DNA from: Acidimicrobiaceae bacterium
GTDB lineage: Bacteria; Actinomycetota; Acidimicrobiia; Acidimicrobiales; Ilumatobacteraceae
DNA: 64,000 bases
Reading direction: 5' to 3'
Assembly: GCA_020637295.1 (NCBI GenBank)
Contig: JACJWF010000011.1
Span: 1 to 64,000 of the forward strand
Shown: in pieces, positions 23,116 through 31,747 of the stretch
Numbering within the stretch: position 1 is the stretch's first letter
Layout of the letters: every line of letters starts with the position of its first letter
Notes under the pieces: model-generated
Databases searched by the model: none
What the model was told of the DNA's origin: nothing
Seen by the model: the letters and a program-made list of their open reading frames with translations, nothing else
Translations under genes and position numbers: made by a program

Positions 23116-23544
23116 TTACGTGGCGTCGGTCGTCGGCCCGTACGGCATTCCGGCCTCGTCCACACCGGCGAGCTCCAGGCAGTCGGGGCACTTCGGCGAA
23201 CTGCTGAGGGCCAGCGTGTCAACCTCCATGAGGATGAAGGCTCCGTCACCCTCCCGTGTCGCCCCGCAGAGCGCAGCGCTGCGATCCGCGCCGTAGAGGT
23301 GAACAGGCTGCTGGGGTGCGGCAGCGCGGCGAGCCTCCGCAGCGGCGATCGCCGCCTCGGCGGTCGACCGGTCGACCTCGTCGACGGACATCCAGAGCGT
23401 GGGGAAGTGCGCCAGCGTGCGCTTCGCCGATCGCACAGCCCGCCTGGCCGCCCGCTGCGACGTCACGTAGGAGGGCTGGTAACTCCGCTCCTCCCCGCCC
23501 ACGGTCCAGTGCGCCTGCACCCGCCACATCGTCCGTCGACTCAT
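23116..23544 (-). CDS. Hypothetical protein with a CPxC zinc-ribbon-like end
   Basis: 142 residues. The N-terminal part is basic and helical (SQRAARRAVRSAKRTLAHF). The C-terminal part has the pattern HLYGADRSAALCGAT, then SSPKCPDCLELAG, a Cys plus CPxC arrangement seen in small actinobacterial zinc-ribbon proteins. A GGAGG ribosome site lies 6 nt before the ATG at 23544. I do not know its function. It lies 10 nt before the broken methyltransferase on the same strand. Confidence 0.65.
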   Translation of the reverse strand: MSRRTMWRVQAHWTVGGEERSYQPSYVTSQRAARRAVRSAKRTLAHFPTLWMSVDEVDRSTAEAAIAAAEARRAAAPQQPVHLYGADRSAALCGATREGDGAFILMEVDTLALSSSPKCPDCLELAGVDEAGMPYGPTTDAT

Positions 23545-23657
23545 TCCGTTCCTCCCGTGCCGAAACCTAGGCGACGACGCCGCGTCGGCGAGGGGGCGGC
23601 TTGCATCGGCACCGCCGCGGGTGCAGTGTGCACGTCGACAGCGAGGGGGACGCGCCG

Positions 23658-24503
23658 ATGCCGACCGCCGAGGAGATCCGAGAAGCCCAACGCGTGACCT
23701 GGGCCGGCCTGTCCGCCGGGTGGGAGAAGTGGGACAGGGTGATCATGGACCAGCTGGGTCCGGTGAGCACGGCGCTGATCGAGCGGCTGGGGGTGGCCGA
23801 GGATCAGCACCACCTCGACGTCGCCGCCGGCACGGGCGAGCCAGGCCTGACCATCGCCCGGCTGGCACCGAAGGGCCGGGTCGTGCTGACCGACCTGGTG
23901 GGCGAGATGCTGGACGTCGCCGCCCGCCGCGCCACCGCGCAGGGCATCGGCAACGTCGACACCAGGGTGTGCAGCGCGGACGACATGCCGTTCGAGGACG
24001 GGTGCTTCGACAGCGTGTCCGTCCGCTTCGGGTACATGTTCCTGCCGGACATGGCCGGGGCGACGGCGGAGTTCGCCCGGGTGCTGCGCCCCGGCGGGCG
24101 GCTGTGCTCGGCGGTGTGGATCCGGCCGGAGGAGAACCCGTGGACCACGATCGTGATGCAGGCGATCGCCGCCGAGGTGCCGATGCCATCGCCGGCGAAG
24201 GACGCGCCCGGCATGTACCGCTGCGCGACCCCTGGCCAGATCGCCGCGCTCTACACGGCGGCCGGCCTCGGCGACGTCGACGAGTGGGACGTCCCGGTCG
24301 ACCTGGTGACGGCGACACCCGACGAGTTCTGGCAGATGATGAGCGAGCACGTCTCGCTGGCCGTCGCCGCCCTCCAACGGGTCGACGAGTCCGGCCGCTC
24401 CCGCATTCGCGACCGAGTGGTCGAGGCCGCAGCCGCCTTCGAACGCGACGGTCGCATCCACGTGCCCGGCATGGCCCGCTGCATCGCGGGGACGAAGCAT
24501 TGA
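23658..24503 (+). CDS. Class I SAM-dependent methyltransferase (UbiE-like)
   Basis: About 281 residues. Motif I is HLDVAAGTGEPGLTIARLAP, followed by VLTDLVGEMLDVAARRA, the motif II region SADDMPFEDGCFDSVSVRFG and VLRPGGRLCSAVW. The spacing is that of the UbiE/COQ5 group. The C-terminal third (TPGQIAALYTAAGLGDVDEWD) probably shapes the substrate pocket. The upstream frame is open to 23601, but the ATG at 23658 (MPTAEEIREAQ) has a GAGGGGGA site. The substrate is unknown. A broken methyltransferase lies about 550 nt before it on the other strand. Confidence 0.85.
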   Translation: MPTAEEIREAQRVTWAGLSAGWEKWDRVIMDQLGPVSTALIERLGVAEDQHHLDVAAGTGEPGLTIARLAPKGRVVLTDLVGEMLDVAARRATAQGIGNVDTRVCSADDMPFEDGCFDSVSVRFGYMFLPDMAGATAEFARVLRPGGRLCSAVWIRPEENPWTTIVMQAIAAEVPMPSPAKDAPGMYRCATPGQIAALYTAAGLGDVDEWDVPVDLVTATPDEFWQMMSEHVSLAVAALQRVDESGRSRIRDRVVEAAAAFERDGRIHVPGMARCIAGTKH

Positions 24504-24599
24504 CGCGGTTGGATGAAGTCAGGCGCGCCGATGTCGTCGGTGACGATGCGCCGCTGGATCGGCGATCCGCCAGTTGGGCGCCGGCGCCGGCCGCCCGAT

Positions 24600-24674
24600 C
24601 TGGGGTCCGTTTCCGTGCGGAAGCCGCAACGATCCAGCCCCAGTAGCGCTGATGGAGAGATTCAGCCCCAGAAG
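24600..24674. repeat. Dispersed 75-bp repeat, copy B
   Basis: The ungapped partner of 5966-6040, with about 79% identity by eye. Like copy A it lies between genes, here in the 172-nt gap after the UbiE-like gene and directly against the stop of the molybdopterin oxidoreductase gene. The 96 nt before it hold nothing I recognise. Confidence 0.55.
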
Positions 24675-24675
24675 C

Positions 24676-25287
24676 TCAGTCGCCCCAGTGGCGCTGTTCG
24701 CGGAAGGGGTCGCCGTACATGTGGTAGCCGTTGCGTTCCCAGAAGCCGGCGTGGTCGGCATCACGCACTTCCAAGGCGCGCAGCCACTTGGCGCTCTTCC
24801 AGAAGTACAGGTGGGGCACCACCACGCGCACCGGGCCGCCGTGGATCGGCTCGATCTCCTCACCCTCGAACGCGTAGGCGACGATCGCCTCGTCGGTGGT
24901 GATGTCCGCCAGCGGCAGGTTGGTGGTGTAGCCGAACTCGGCGTGCTCGATGACGTGCGTTCCCGCCGTCTGCACGCCGGCCTGCGCCAGCAGGTCGCGC
25001 ACCCGGACCCCGGTCCACGTGGTGTCGAACTTGCTCCACTTGGTGACGCAGTGGATGTCGAACGTCAGCGTCACCGACGGCATGGCCTTCAGGTCGTCCA
25101 GCCCGATGGTGATCGGATGGTCCACCAACCCGGTGACCGTGAGGTCCCACTCCCCCGGCCCGTACTCGGGGACGTCGCCGACGTGCAGCACCGGGAAGCG
25201 GTCCGTCAGGTACTGCCCCGGCGGCAGGCGGGCGGGGTCGTACCCCTTGGCGATCAACTCCTGGCGGTTGCGGTCGAAGAACCCCAT
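24676..25287 (-). CDS. Molybdopterin-dependent oxidoreductase (sulfite oxidase-like)
   Basis: A 203-residue single-domain protein of the sulfite oxidase/YedY superfamily. The Mo-ligating Cys is in TFDIHCVTKWSKFDTTWTGV, followed by EFGYTTNLPLADI and the molybdopterin-contact region IHGGPVRVVVPHLYFWKSAKW. There is no Tat signal peptide, no heme domain and no dimerisation domain, so it is a cytoplasmic, minimal form. The electron partner is not adjacent. The ATG at 25287 (MGFFDRNRQ) matches the usual N-terminus. It is divergent from the DUF4328 gene. Confidence 0.9.
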   Translation of the reverse strand: MGFFDRNRQELIAKGYDPARLPPGQYLTDRFPVLHVGDVPEYGPGEWDLTVTGLVDHPITIGLDDLKAMPSVTLTFDIHCVTKWSKFDTTWTGVRVRDLLAQAGVQTAGTHVIEHAEFGYTTNLPLADITTDEAIVAYAFEGEEIEPIHGGPVRVVVPHLYFWKSAKWLRALEVRDADHAGFWERNGYHMYGDPFREQRHWGD

Positions 25288-25338
25288 CCGCACAGTCTGC
25301 ACGCCCGGCGGTGCGCCGGCCACGCGTACAGTGGGTCC

Positions 25339-26130
25339 ATGAGCGATGACTCGAACCTCCCGCCGCCCCCCGGCCCCGGCCAGCCACCGCCCCCGCCGCC
25401 CATGGCTCCGCCACCCGGCTACGTCGCCTACGGCAGCGCCGGGGTCATGTCCCGTCAGGCCTCCCGCATCGGTGGCCTCACCAAGTGGATGGTGGGGTTG
25501 CTCGTCGCCCAGCTGGTGGCTGCGTTCGCGCTGGTGGCCGTGCAGCTCACGGTGGTCGGCAGCGCCAAGGACTATGTGGACAGGCTGATCACCCAGAGCG
25601 ACTTCGAGGACAAGCTGGTGCCGTACCTGCTCGCTGCGCTGCTGGCCGCAGGCGTGGCGCTGGCGGGGTCGATCCTGATGATCGTCTGGACGTTCCGGAT
25701 CTCCCGCAACCTGGAGTCGCTGGGGCACCCGGAGCGCAAGTTCACCCCGGGGGCCACCGTTGCCGTGAACCTGCTCGGCGGCTGCACGCTCGGCATCATC
25801 AACTTCTTCATGTGGCGCGAGCTGTGGAAGGCCAGCGACCCATCGATGGTGAACCACCCGGACTGGAAGCAGAGCGAGGCGTCGCCGCTGCCCGCCGTCC
25901 AGCTCGGCCTCACCATCGGCGGCGCCGTCCTCTCCGGCATCGCCGGCGCGGTGAACGGCGTCACCATGTTCCGTGTCGGCGGCAAGACCTCGGACATCGC
26001 CGAACAGTTGGCCGACCACATCGGCCTCATCGTCATCGGCAGCCTCCTGTCGCTGGCCGCCTCGGTCGTGTTCATCGTGTTCGCCCGCCAACTGGCAGCC
26101 CGGCACATGAGCGCCACCGGCGAAGCCTGA
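25339..26130 (+). CDS. DUF4328-type membrane protein with Pro-rich N-terminus
   Basis: 263 residues. The first 35 are Pro/Gly-rich (LPPPPGPGQPPPPPP), followed by four transmembrane helices (MVGLLVAQLVAAFALVAVQL, LAGSILMIVWTF, a helix around GCTLGIINFFMW, and IGSLLSLAASVVFIVFA). The segment SLGHPERKFTPGATVAVNLL then MWRELWKASDP is the DUF4328 hallmark. Function is unknown. ATG 25339 has TACAGT (25327-25332) 6 nt upstream, a probable leaderless -10. The SixA-like gene begins 6 nt after its stop. Confidence 0.82.
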   Translation: MSDDSNLPPPPGPGQPPPPPPMAPPPGYVAYGSAGVMSRQASRIGGLTKWMVGLLVAQLVAAFALVAVQLTVVGSAKDYVDRLITQSDFEDKLVPYLLAALLAAGVALAGSILMIVWTFRISRNLESLGHPERKFTPGATVAVNLLGGCTLGIINFFMWRELWKASDPSMVNHPDWKQSEASPLPAVQLGLTIGGAVLSGIAGAVNGVTMFRVGGKTSDIAEQLADHIGLIVIGSLLSLAASVVFIVFARQLAARHMSATGEA

Positions 26131-26136
26131 TCGTGC

Positions 26137-26601
26137 GTGCAGCCTGAACTGCTGTACCTCGTCCGCCATGCCAAAGCGGGCGACCGCGCCGCCTGGGTGG
26201 GTGACGATCACCAGCGCCCCCTCAGCGGCAAGGGCCACACCCAGGCGGCGGCATTGGCGGACCATCTGGCACCGCTGGCCGGGGCCACCATCGTCTCCAG
26301 CCCGTTCCTGCGGTGCATCCAGACGGTCACCCCGCTGGCAGAACGGCTGGGCACCACCGTCACGGAGGACGCCCGGCTGGCCGAGGACCGCGGCTTCGAC
26401 GGCGCGCTGGAACTGCTGGCCACCGTGCCGCCAGGCAGCGTGCTGTGCAGCCACGGCGACGTCATCCCCGAGACGATGGCCGCGCTGGAGCGCCGGGGCT
26501 GCCGCTTCGTCGGCCCGCCCGACTGGCGCAAGGGCAGTGTGTGGGTGTTGCAGCGGGTGGACGGGATGGTGGTGAAGGCCACCGCCTGGCCACCGCCCTG
26601 A
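26137..26601 (+). CDS. SixA-like histidine phosphatase
   Basis: 154 residues of the branch-1 histidine phosphatase superfamily. The phospho-accepting motif is LYLVRHAKAGDR, with LSGKGHTQAAALADHL and the second catalytic His in VLCSHGDVIPETM. Its small size and RHAKAG motif match SixA, which removes phosphate from phosphohistidine proteins. Which protein it acts on is not visible. The GTG start at 26137 follows DUF4328 by 6 nt. It is convergent with the ccm operon. Confidence 0.87.
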   Translation: MQPELLYLVRHAKAGDRAAWVGDDHQRPLSGKGHTQAAALADHLAPLAGATIVSSPFLRCIQTVTPLAERLGTTVTEDARLAEDRGFDGALELLATVPPGSVLCSHGDVIPETMAALERRGCRFVGPPDWRKGSVWVLQRVDGMVVKATAWPPP

Positions 26602-26610
26602 CGGCTCCGG

Positions 26611-27324
26611 TCAGAGCGAGTCGAGCATGTTCTGGATCATCGGCACCATGTCCGCCGGCGGGTCGGTGGCCAGGCAGGTGTCGCCGGCTTCCTTCGCCCC
26701 TTCCACGTCGGGCGGGGCCATGAACCGGCCGCGAGCCACGGCCAGCAGGCAGATCGGGTCGCCGTAGGTCGGGTCGGCGGCGGCAGCCTCCTCCAGGCCC
26801 GCGATGCCCGTGGCCAGAAGCTCGGTGTCGCCGCCCTGGCTGCCCGCCAGCACCTGCAGCCACGACCCGTAGGTCTCGGCCTCCAGGTTGCCCGGCTCCA
26901 ACTCCAGCACCTGCTTGAACCGCTCCGCCGCCGTCATCAGGTCGCCGCTCTGCAGCGCTTGGCGAGCCTCGCTGAGCGCCGTCGCCACTGCATCGGGCGT
27001 CTGGCCACCGGTGAGGCTCTGGCCCGGCAACCGCTGCCCGGCGTACTTGGCGACGACGAACCCGAACCCCACGCCGAGGGCCAGCACGGCCACCGGCACC
27101 GCCAGCCGTCGCCACCACGGCCGTGCCGGCCGCTCCGGCAGTTGCCGCTTGCCGTCCTCGATCTCCCTCAGCACGGCGGCGGCGCGGGCCACATAGCCGT
27201 CGCGCAGCGTCGCATAGTCCGCGGTGTCCACGTCGCCGGCGTCGTGCTCGCGGTCGAGGTCGCGGATGCTCGCCAGCAGGAAGGAGCGCTCCTCCTCCAG
27301 CTCCGCCAACTCGTCGGGGTTCAC
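26611..27324 (-). CDS. ccmI: TPR cytochrome c biogenesis protein, CcmI-like
   Basis: 237 residues: a cytoplasmic helical start (LAELEEERSFLLASIRDLDR, a CcmI-like pattern), one transmembrane helix (LAVPVAVLALGVGFGFVVA) and an outer TPR region (SGDLMTAAERFKQVLELEPGN, then GIAGLEEAAAADPTYGDPI). CcmI holds apocytochrome c for heme ligation by CcmFH. The protein is shorter than proteobacterial CcmI. It starts at a GTG overlapping the ccmH stop and is the last gene of the ccm operon. Confidence 0.85.
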   Translation of the reverse strand: MNPDELAELEEERSFLLASIRDLDREHDAGDVDTADYATLRDGYVARAAAVLREIEDGKRQLPERPARPWWRRLAVPVAVLALGVGFGFVVAKYAGQRLPGQSLTGGQTPDAVATALSEARQALQSGDLMTAAERFKQVLELEPGNLEAETYGSWLQVLAGSQGGDTELLATGIAGLEEAAAADPTYGDPICLLAVARGRFMAPPDVEGAKEAGDTCLATDPPADMVPMIQNMLDSL

Positions 27325-27803
27325 GGGTCCGACCCCTCCTGCCCCTCCACCAAGGCGGCCTCGACCAGCGCCCGGTCCTCGTCGTCGGGCACCGTGTCGA
27401 TGTTGCGTCTCCAGCGACGGAACGCCACCGCCAACCCTGCCACCGCGCACACCAGCGCGGCGGCCGGCAGCACCCACACCAGCGCCTCGAAGCCCGACGT
27501 CTTCGGCACCAGCTGGGTCTTGGCCGAGAAGTTGGTGACGATGTAGGCCACGATCTGGTCGTCGGTGGCCGTGCCCTCCTGCACCTGGGTGCGGATCTCC
27601 GCCCGGATGGCTGCGGAGGCCGGGTTCTGCGACTCGTACACGGACTCGCCGTTGCACACGGGGCAGGCCAGCCGCTTGGAGATCTCCTCGATCCGCTCCT
27701 CCGGCGTGCGCGCCCCGGAGTCCTTTGTCGACCCGTAGGTCATCAGGCCGACGATGCACAAGAACAGCAGCACCCAGCCGGGCCAGCGCTTCAGCCGCGT
27801 CAT
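27321..27803 (-). CDS. ccmH: Cytochrome c maturation protein CcmH
   Basis: 160 residues. It has a membrane anchor near the N-terminus, then the redox motif RLACPVCNGESVYES (the LRCxxCQ equivalent that keeps apocytochrome thiols reduced), a three-helix bundle (AAIRAEIRTQVQEGTATDDQ, IVAYIVTNFSAKTQLVPKT) and a second transmembrane helix (ALVWVLPAAALVCAVAGLAV). It overlaps ccmG and ccmI by 4 nt each. Confidence 0.94.
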   Translation of the reverse strand: MTRLKRWPGWVLLFLCIVGLMTYGSTKDSGARTPEERIEEISKRLACPVCNGESVYESQNPASAAIRAEIRTQVQEGTATDDQIVAYIVTNFSAKTQLVPKTSGFEALVWVLPAAALVCAVAGLAVAFRRWRRNIDTVPDDEDRALVEAALVEGQEGSDP

Positions 27804-28366
27804 GTGCCGAACGCCTGGCGGAACTGCTGGACGAGTTGGGCCAGCGTGACCGCATCGATCTGGCCGGCCCAGCGCAGGCGCACCACGCCGTCCGGGTCGA
27901 TGATGAACGTCTCCGGCACCAGGGCAACGCCGAACGCGACGAAGATCGAACCCTCCTCGTCGGTGAGGATCGGCCAGTCACCACCGCGGGCATCGAAGAA
28001 GTCCCGCACGGCCTGGAGGTCGTCGTCGATCTGCACCACGGTGTACAGCTCCGCGCCGGCCAGGCCCAGCAACCCCTGCTGCTCCGCGAACGTCACCAGC
28101 TCCGGGTGCTCCGCCCGGCACGGGGCACACGTGGAGTTGAAGAAGTTCAGCACCACCCAGTTCCCCTTGCGCCGGGCGAGGTCGAACGGCTGGCCGTCGA
28201 GCGTCGTGGTGCGCACCGCCGGCGCCGGCTTGTCCAGCAGGTTGCTGTCCACGATGCCGTTCTTGTCGTCGTTGCCCCCGCCGCCGGCAACCAGCACCCA
28301 CACCAGCCCGGCCAGCACGGCGGCCACGACCAGCGCGACGATCGGCGCGACCTTTGCCCGCTTCAT
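27800..28366 (-). CDS. ccmG: Thiol-disulfide oxidoreductase CcmG/DsbE
   Basis: 188 residues. It has one N-terminal membrane anchor (VAPIVALVVAAVLAGLVWVL) and a thioredoxin fold outside the membrane with NFFNSTCAPCRAEHPEL, the CxPC-like pair, and the cis-Pro motif ALVPETFIID. It reduces apocytochrome c or CcmH in the reductive thiol pathway. It overlaps ccmF and ccmH by 4 nt each. Confidence 0.94.
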   Translation of the reverse strand: MKRAKVAPIVALVVAAVLAGLVWVLVAGGGGNDDKNGIVDSNLLDKPAPAVRTTTLDGQPFDLARRKGNWVVLNFFNSTCAPCRAEHPELVTFAEQQGLLGLAGAELYTVVQIDDDLQAVRDFFDARGGDWPILTDEEGSIFVAFGVALVPETFIIDPDGVVRLRWAGQIDAVTLAQLVQQFRQAFGT

Positions 28367-30375
28367 GCCGGCACCTCATCCGCCTGGTCGGCCTGGTCCA
28401 CCGCTTCGTCCGACAGGTCGATCGGGGCGGAGACCGGGTCGGTCGGCCTGCGGCGGTGGCGGCCGGGGAACAGGGCAAGGACGGTGCCCAGCCCGCACAG
28501 CAGGCCACCCACCCACAGCCACACGATCATCGGCTTGATGAAGATCTTCACCTTCGCCAGCCCGGCCGACGGCTTGGAGCCGGTCTCGATGACGAGGTAG
28601 ATGTCCTTGTCCAGCCCGGTCTTCACGCTGGGTGTGGCGACGTCCATCCCGAACGCGGTGAACTTGGTGATGGCCGGCGCGTACGCCTGCCCACCATCGA
28701 TGGCGATCTCGGCCCGGATGCCGACCGACCGGTCTGACTGGAAGTCGTCCAACGACTGGAGGGTGAAGGAGTGCCCGGCGAACTCCACGGTGTCACCCAC
28801 GTTCATCGTGAACTCGCCGGCACGCGTGTAGCTGTTCGACGCTGCCAGGCCCACCGCAACCAGGATCACACCGATGTGGACGATCATCCCGCCGTTGGTG
28901 CGACCGAGCAGGCCGCGGTACCCCTGGCGGCGGGTGGCCAGGAACAGCTGGCGCACTGCGGCCCCGCCGGCGAACCCGGCCATCGTGAACGCCAGCAGGG
29001 GGGCGAACCCGGTGGCGCCCACCAGCACCGCCAGTGCCAGCGCGCCGGCGCCGCTCCACGCCGGCCAGAACAGCCGGTCGCGCAGCAGTTCGGTGCCCGC
29101 CTTGCGCCACGGCAGCACCGGGGCGATGGCCATCAGGAACAGCAGCACCAGCCCGATCGGCGTGCCCATAGTGTCGAAGAACGGGGTGCCGACGGCGATC
29201 TTGCGATCGTCCTTGGCCTCCACGATCAGCGGGAACACCGTGCCGAGCAGGATGACGAAGGCGAACAGCGAGAAGACCACGTTGTTGGCCAGGAACGCGC
29301 CCTCCCGCGACACCGGCGAGTCGATGGCCCCCGGCGACCGCAGCCGGTCGCCGCGCCAGGCGATCAGCCCCAGCGACACCGCCACGATGACGACGAACGC
29401 GCCCAGCAGGTACGGCCCGATGGTGCCGTCGTTGAACGCGTGGACGCTGTTGACCACGCCGCTGCGGGTGAGGAACGTGCCGAGGATGGTGAGCGAGAAG
29501 GTGGCCACCAGCAGGCTGAGGTTCCACACCCGCAACATGCCGCGGCGCTCCTGCACCATCACCGAGTGGATGTACGCCGTGCCCGTGAGCCACGGCAGGA
29601 AGCTGGCGTTCTCCACGGGGTCCCACGCCCACACGCCGCCCCACCCGAGCACCTCGTAGCTCCACCACGACCCCAGCACGATGCCGAGCGTGAGGAAGCC
29701 CCAAGCAACCAACGCCCAGCGGCGGGTCTCCACCAGCCAGCCCTCGCCGACCCGGCCGGTGACCAGCGCGCCGATGGCGAAGGCGAACGGCACGGTGAAC
29801 CCGACGTAGCCGAGGTACAGGATCGGCGGGTGGAACAGCACCAGCACATGGTTCTGCAGCAGCGGGTTGGGCCCGGCGCAGCACTTGTCCAGGTTCACCG
29901 GGGTGACACCCTGGGCGAACGCGTCGGTGGGCCCGAGCGCCAGGAAGAAGAAGAACGCGGTGACGGCCAGCATCGTGACCATCGCCCACGCCACGAGCGG
30001 GTCGCTCAGCCGCGCCCGGTAGCGGCGCATGACGATGGACGTGTACACCGCCAGCAGCAGCAGCCACAGCAGGATGCTGCCCTCCAGCGCGCTCCACAGC
30101 GCGGTGAAGTTGAACAGTGCCGGCGTGTTGGGCGAGCCGACCTTCTGCACGTAGGCGACGGACCAGTCGCGGGTGATGAGCGCCCGCTCCATCACCACCA
30201 CCGCGGCGACCGCGGCGACCAGCGACGTCCAGCCGTACGCCTGCACCAGCCGGCGCAGGTTGGGGTTGCGGGTGACGATGGACATGGCCAGCGCCAGCGC
30301 GCCGAAGACCGTGGCCGCCAGACCCACCATCAGGGCCGAGTGGCCGAGCAGCCCGTTCAGTCCTTCTGCGAGCAT
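28363..30375 (-). CDS. ccmF: Heme lyase subunit CcmF
   Basis: A 670-residue polytopic membrane protein that ligates heme from CcmE to apocytochrome c. The heme-handling WWD region GWGGVWAWDPVENASFLPWL is intact, as are the outer-loop segments (GPNPLLQNHVLVLFHPPILY, an external axial His) and VLPWRKAGTELLRDR. The start at 30375 (MLAEGLNGLLGHSALM) matches the family. It overlaps ccmE by 19 nt. No second ccmF-like gene is nearby. Confidence 0.96.
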   Translation of the reverse strand: MLAEGLNGLLGHSALMVGLAATVFGALALAMSIVTRNPNLRRLVQAYGWTSLVAAVAAVVVMERALITRDWSVAYVQKVGSPNTPALFNFTALWSALEGSILLWLLLLAVYTSIVMRRYRARLSDPLVAWAMVTMLAVTAFFFFLALGPTDAFAQGVTPVNLDKCCAGPNPLLQNHVLVLFHPPILYLGYVGFTVPFAFAIGALVTGRVGEGWLVETRRWALVAWGFLTLGIVLGSWWSYEVLGWGGVWAWDPVENASFLPWLTGTAYIHSVMVQERRGMLRVWNLSLLVATFSLTILGTFLTRSGVVNSVHAFNDGTIGPYLLGAFVVIVAVSLGLIAWRGDRLRSPGAIDSPVSREGAFLANNVVFSLFAFVILLGTVFPLIVEAKDDRKIAVGTPFFDTMGTPIGLVLLFLMAIAPVLPWRKAGTELLRDRLFWPAWSGAGALALAVLVGATGFAPLLAFTMAGFAGGAAVRQLFLATRRQGYRGLLGRTNGGMIVHIGVILVAVGLAASNSYTRAGEFTMNVGDTVEFAGHSFTLQSLDDFQSDRSVGIRAEIAIDGGQAYAPAITKFTAFGMDVATPSVKTGLDKDIYLVIETGSKPSAGLAKVKIFIKPMIVWLWVGGLLCGLGTVLALFPGRHRRRPTDPVSAPIDLSDEAVDQADQADEVPA

Positions 30376-30854
30376 GCTGCCGCCTCTTGGTTGGCCTGGT
30401 CCACCCGGTCGGCGTTCTCCGCGTCGTAGTTGTTGTCGTGCTTGACGATGACCTCGGTGCCCTCGAACACCCGCGTGCCGCCGTCCTCCACCACCTTGCC
30501 GGCGACCACCACCGGGATGCACTCCTGAAACAGGCCCGTGGGCTGGCTGCCCACCACCACCGGCATGGTGGCGCCGTGGTAGCCGATGACGAACTCGGTG
30601 CGACCGCTGCCGGCCTCACTGACCGACCCCTTCTCGACCACACCCTGGATGCGGATGGTGCGGCCGACGTCGCAGCCGTCCTTCACCCCGATCTCGTCGA
30701 CGTTGCAGTAGTAGTCGATGGCGTTGGTGAGGAACTGGAACACCAGCACCCCGCCACCGATCAGCACGGCGGCGAGCACGCCCATCGCCAGCCACGGGCG
30801 CTTGCGCTTGCGGCCGGGCGCGGTGGGCACGACCTCGCGGGGGCTCAGGTCCAC
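30357..30854 (-). CDS. ccmE: Heme chaperone CcmE
   Basis: 165 residues: one transmembrane helix (AMGVLAAVLIGGGVLVFQFL) and an OB-fold domain outside. The heme-binding motif is VIVKHDNNYDAEN, His-x3-Tyr, so the His form rather than the CxxxY form. Two extra Cys (IDYYCNVDEI and GCDVGRTIRI) lie before the core and could form a disulfide; proteobacterial CcmE lacks them as far as I recall. A further Cys is in the short tail (AACSQKD). It starts at a GTG at 30854 and overlaps ccmD by 10 nt. Confidence 0.92.
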   Translation of the reverse strand: MDLSPREVVPTAPGRKRKRPWLAMGVLAAVLIGGGVLVFQFLTNAIDYYCNVDEIGVKDGCDVGRTIRIQGVVEKGSVSEAGSGRTEFVIGYHGATMPVVVGSQPTGLFQECIPVVVAGKVVEDGGTRVFEGTEVIVKHDNNYDAENADRVDQANQEAAACSQKD

Positions 30855-30988
30855 GGGCGGTCCTCCCGCGGCACCTGGCGGGCGGCGCGGCGCGCACGGG
30901 CCAGCACCACCCACGCGTAGGCGGCAATCCCGCCGAGCGTGACGACATAGCTGCCGACCACGTAGGCGGCGTTCTCCATGGCAATCAT
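30845..30988 (-). CDS. ccmD: CcmD small membrane protein
   Basis: 47 residues, one transmembrane helix (AAYVVGSYVVTLGGIAAYAWVVL, about residues 7-29) and a basic tail (RARRAARQVPRED). CcmD helps release holo-CcmE from CcmABC. It begins with an ATGA overlap with the ccmC stop and ends inside ccmE. Recognition rests on position and topology. Confidence 0.85.
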   Translation of the reverse strand: MIAMENAAYVVGSYVVTLGGIAAYAWVVLARARRAARQVPREDRPWT

Positions 30989-31722
30989 CGCACCGCCTCC
31001 TCGCGGCGCTCGGCCAGCGCCGCGTCCAGCCCCTGGTCGGCCACCATGTCGTCCATCGCCATCGCCCGCTGGCGGTGCAGCACCAGCCACACGTACAGCA
31101 GGGTGAACGCCACCAGGCCGACGAACAGGGTGAACATCATCAGCCCGTTCAACTTGCCCTCGGCCACGCTCTCCTGCTGGTGCAGCGGCCGCCACCACTT
31201 CACGCTGAAGTGCACCAGCGGCACCTCCAGCACGGCCAGCAGGGCCAGCACGGCGGAGCGGCGGGCCCGCTGGTGGTGGGTGCCACCGAGGTCGCGCACC
31301 GCCAGGTAGCCGATGTAGGTGACGAACAGGAACGCCGTGGTGGTGAGGCGGGAATCCCACGTCCAGTAGGTGCCCCAGGAGATCTTGCCCCACAGCATCC
31401 CCGTGACCAGCGTGATGCCCATGAACACCACGCCGACCTCGGCGCTGGCGCCGGCCACACGGTCCCACTGCAGGTTGCGGCTGCGCTTCCACAGGTACCC
31501 GACGCTGCACACACCGGTGACGATGAACGCCAGGTAGGCCAGCCAGGCGGTGGGCACATGGATGTAGAGGATCCGCACCCCGGTCTTCTGCACCCGGTCG
31601 TTCGGCGACAGGACCAGGCCGAACAGCGCCAGCCAGGCCAGGCCGGCCAGCACGGCGGCGCCGAGCCAGCGGGTGAACGTGGTGCTGGTGGGGCGACGTT
31701 CGCTTCGGGTGTCCGTGGTCAT
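30985..31722 (-). CDS. ccmC: Heme transporter/handling protein CcmC
   Basis: About 245 residues with six transmembrane helices. The WWD motif is WGTYWTWDSRLTTTAFLF, and the two heme-ligand His lie in ILYIHVPTAWLAYL and VPLVHFSVKWWRPLHQ. CcmC attaches heme to CcmE. The ATG at 31722 is preferred; earlier in-frame codons fall into the ccmB 3' end. It follows ccmB by 25 nt, the only clear gap in the operon. Confidence 0.95.
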   Translation of the reverse strand: MTTDTRSERRPTSTTFTRWLGAAVLAGLAWLALFGLVLSPNDRVQKTGVRILYIHVPTAWLAYLAFIVTGVCSVGYLWKRSRNLQWDRVAGASAEVGVVFMGITLVTGMLWGKISWGTYWTWDSRLTTTAFLFVTYIGYLAVRDLGGTHHQRARRSAVLALLAVLEVPLVHFSVKWWRPLHQQESVAEGKLNGLMMFTLFVGLVAFTLLYVWLVLHRQRAMAMDDMVADQGLDAALAERREEAVR

Positions 31723-31747
31723 GTGGCTCGTTCCGTGGGGTCGATCG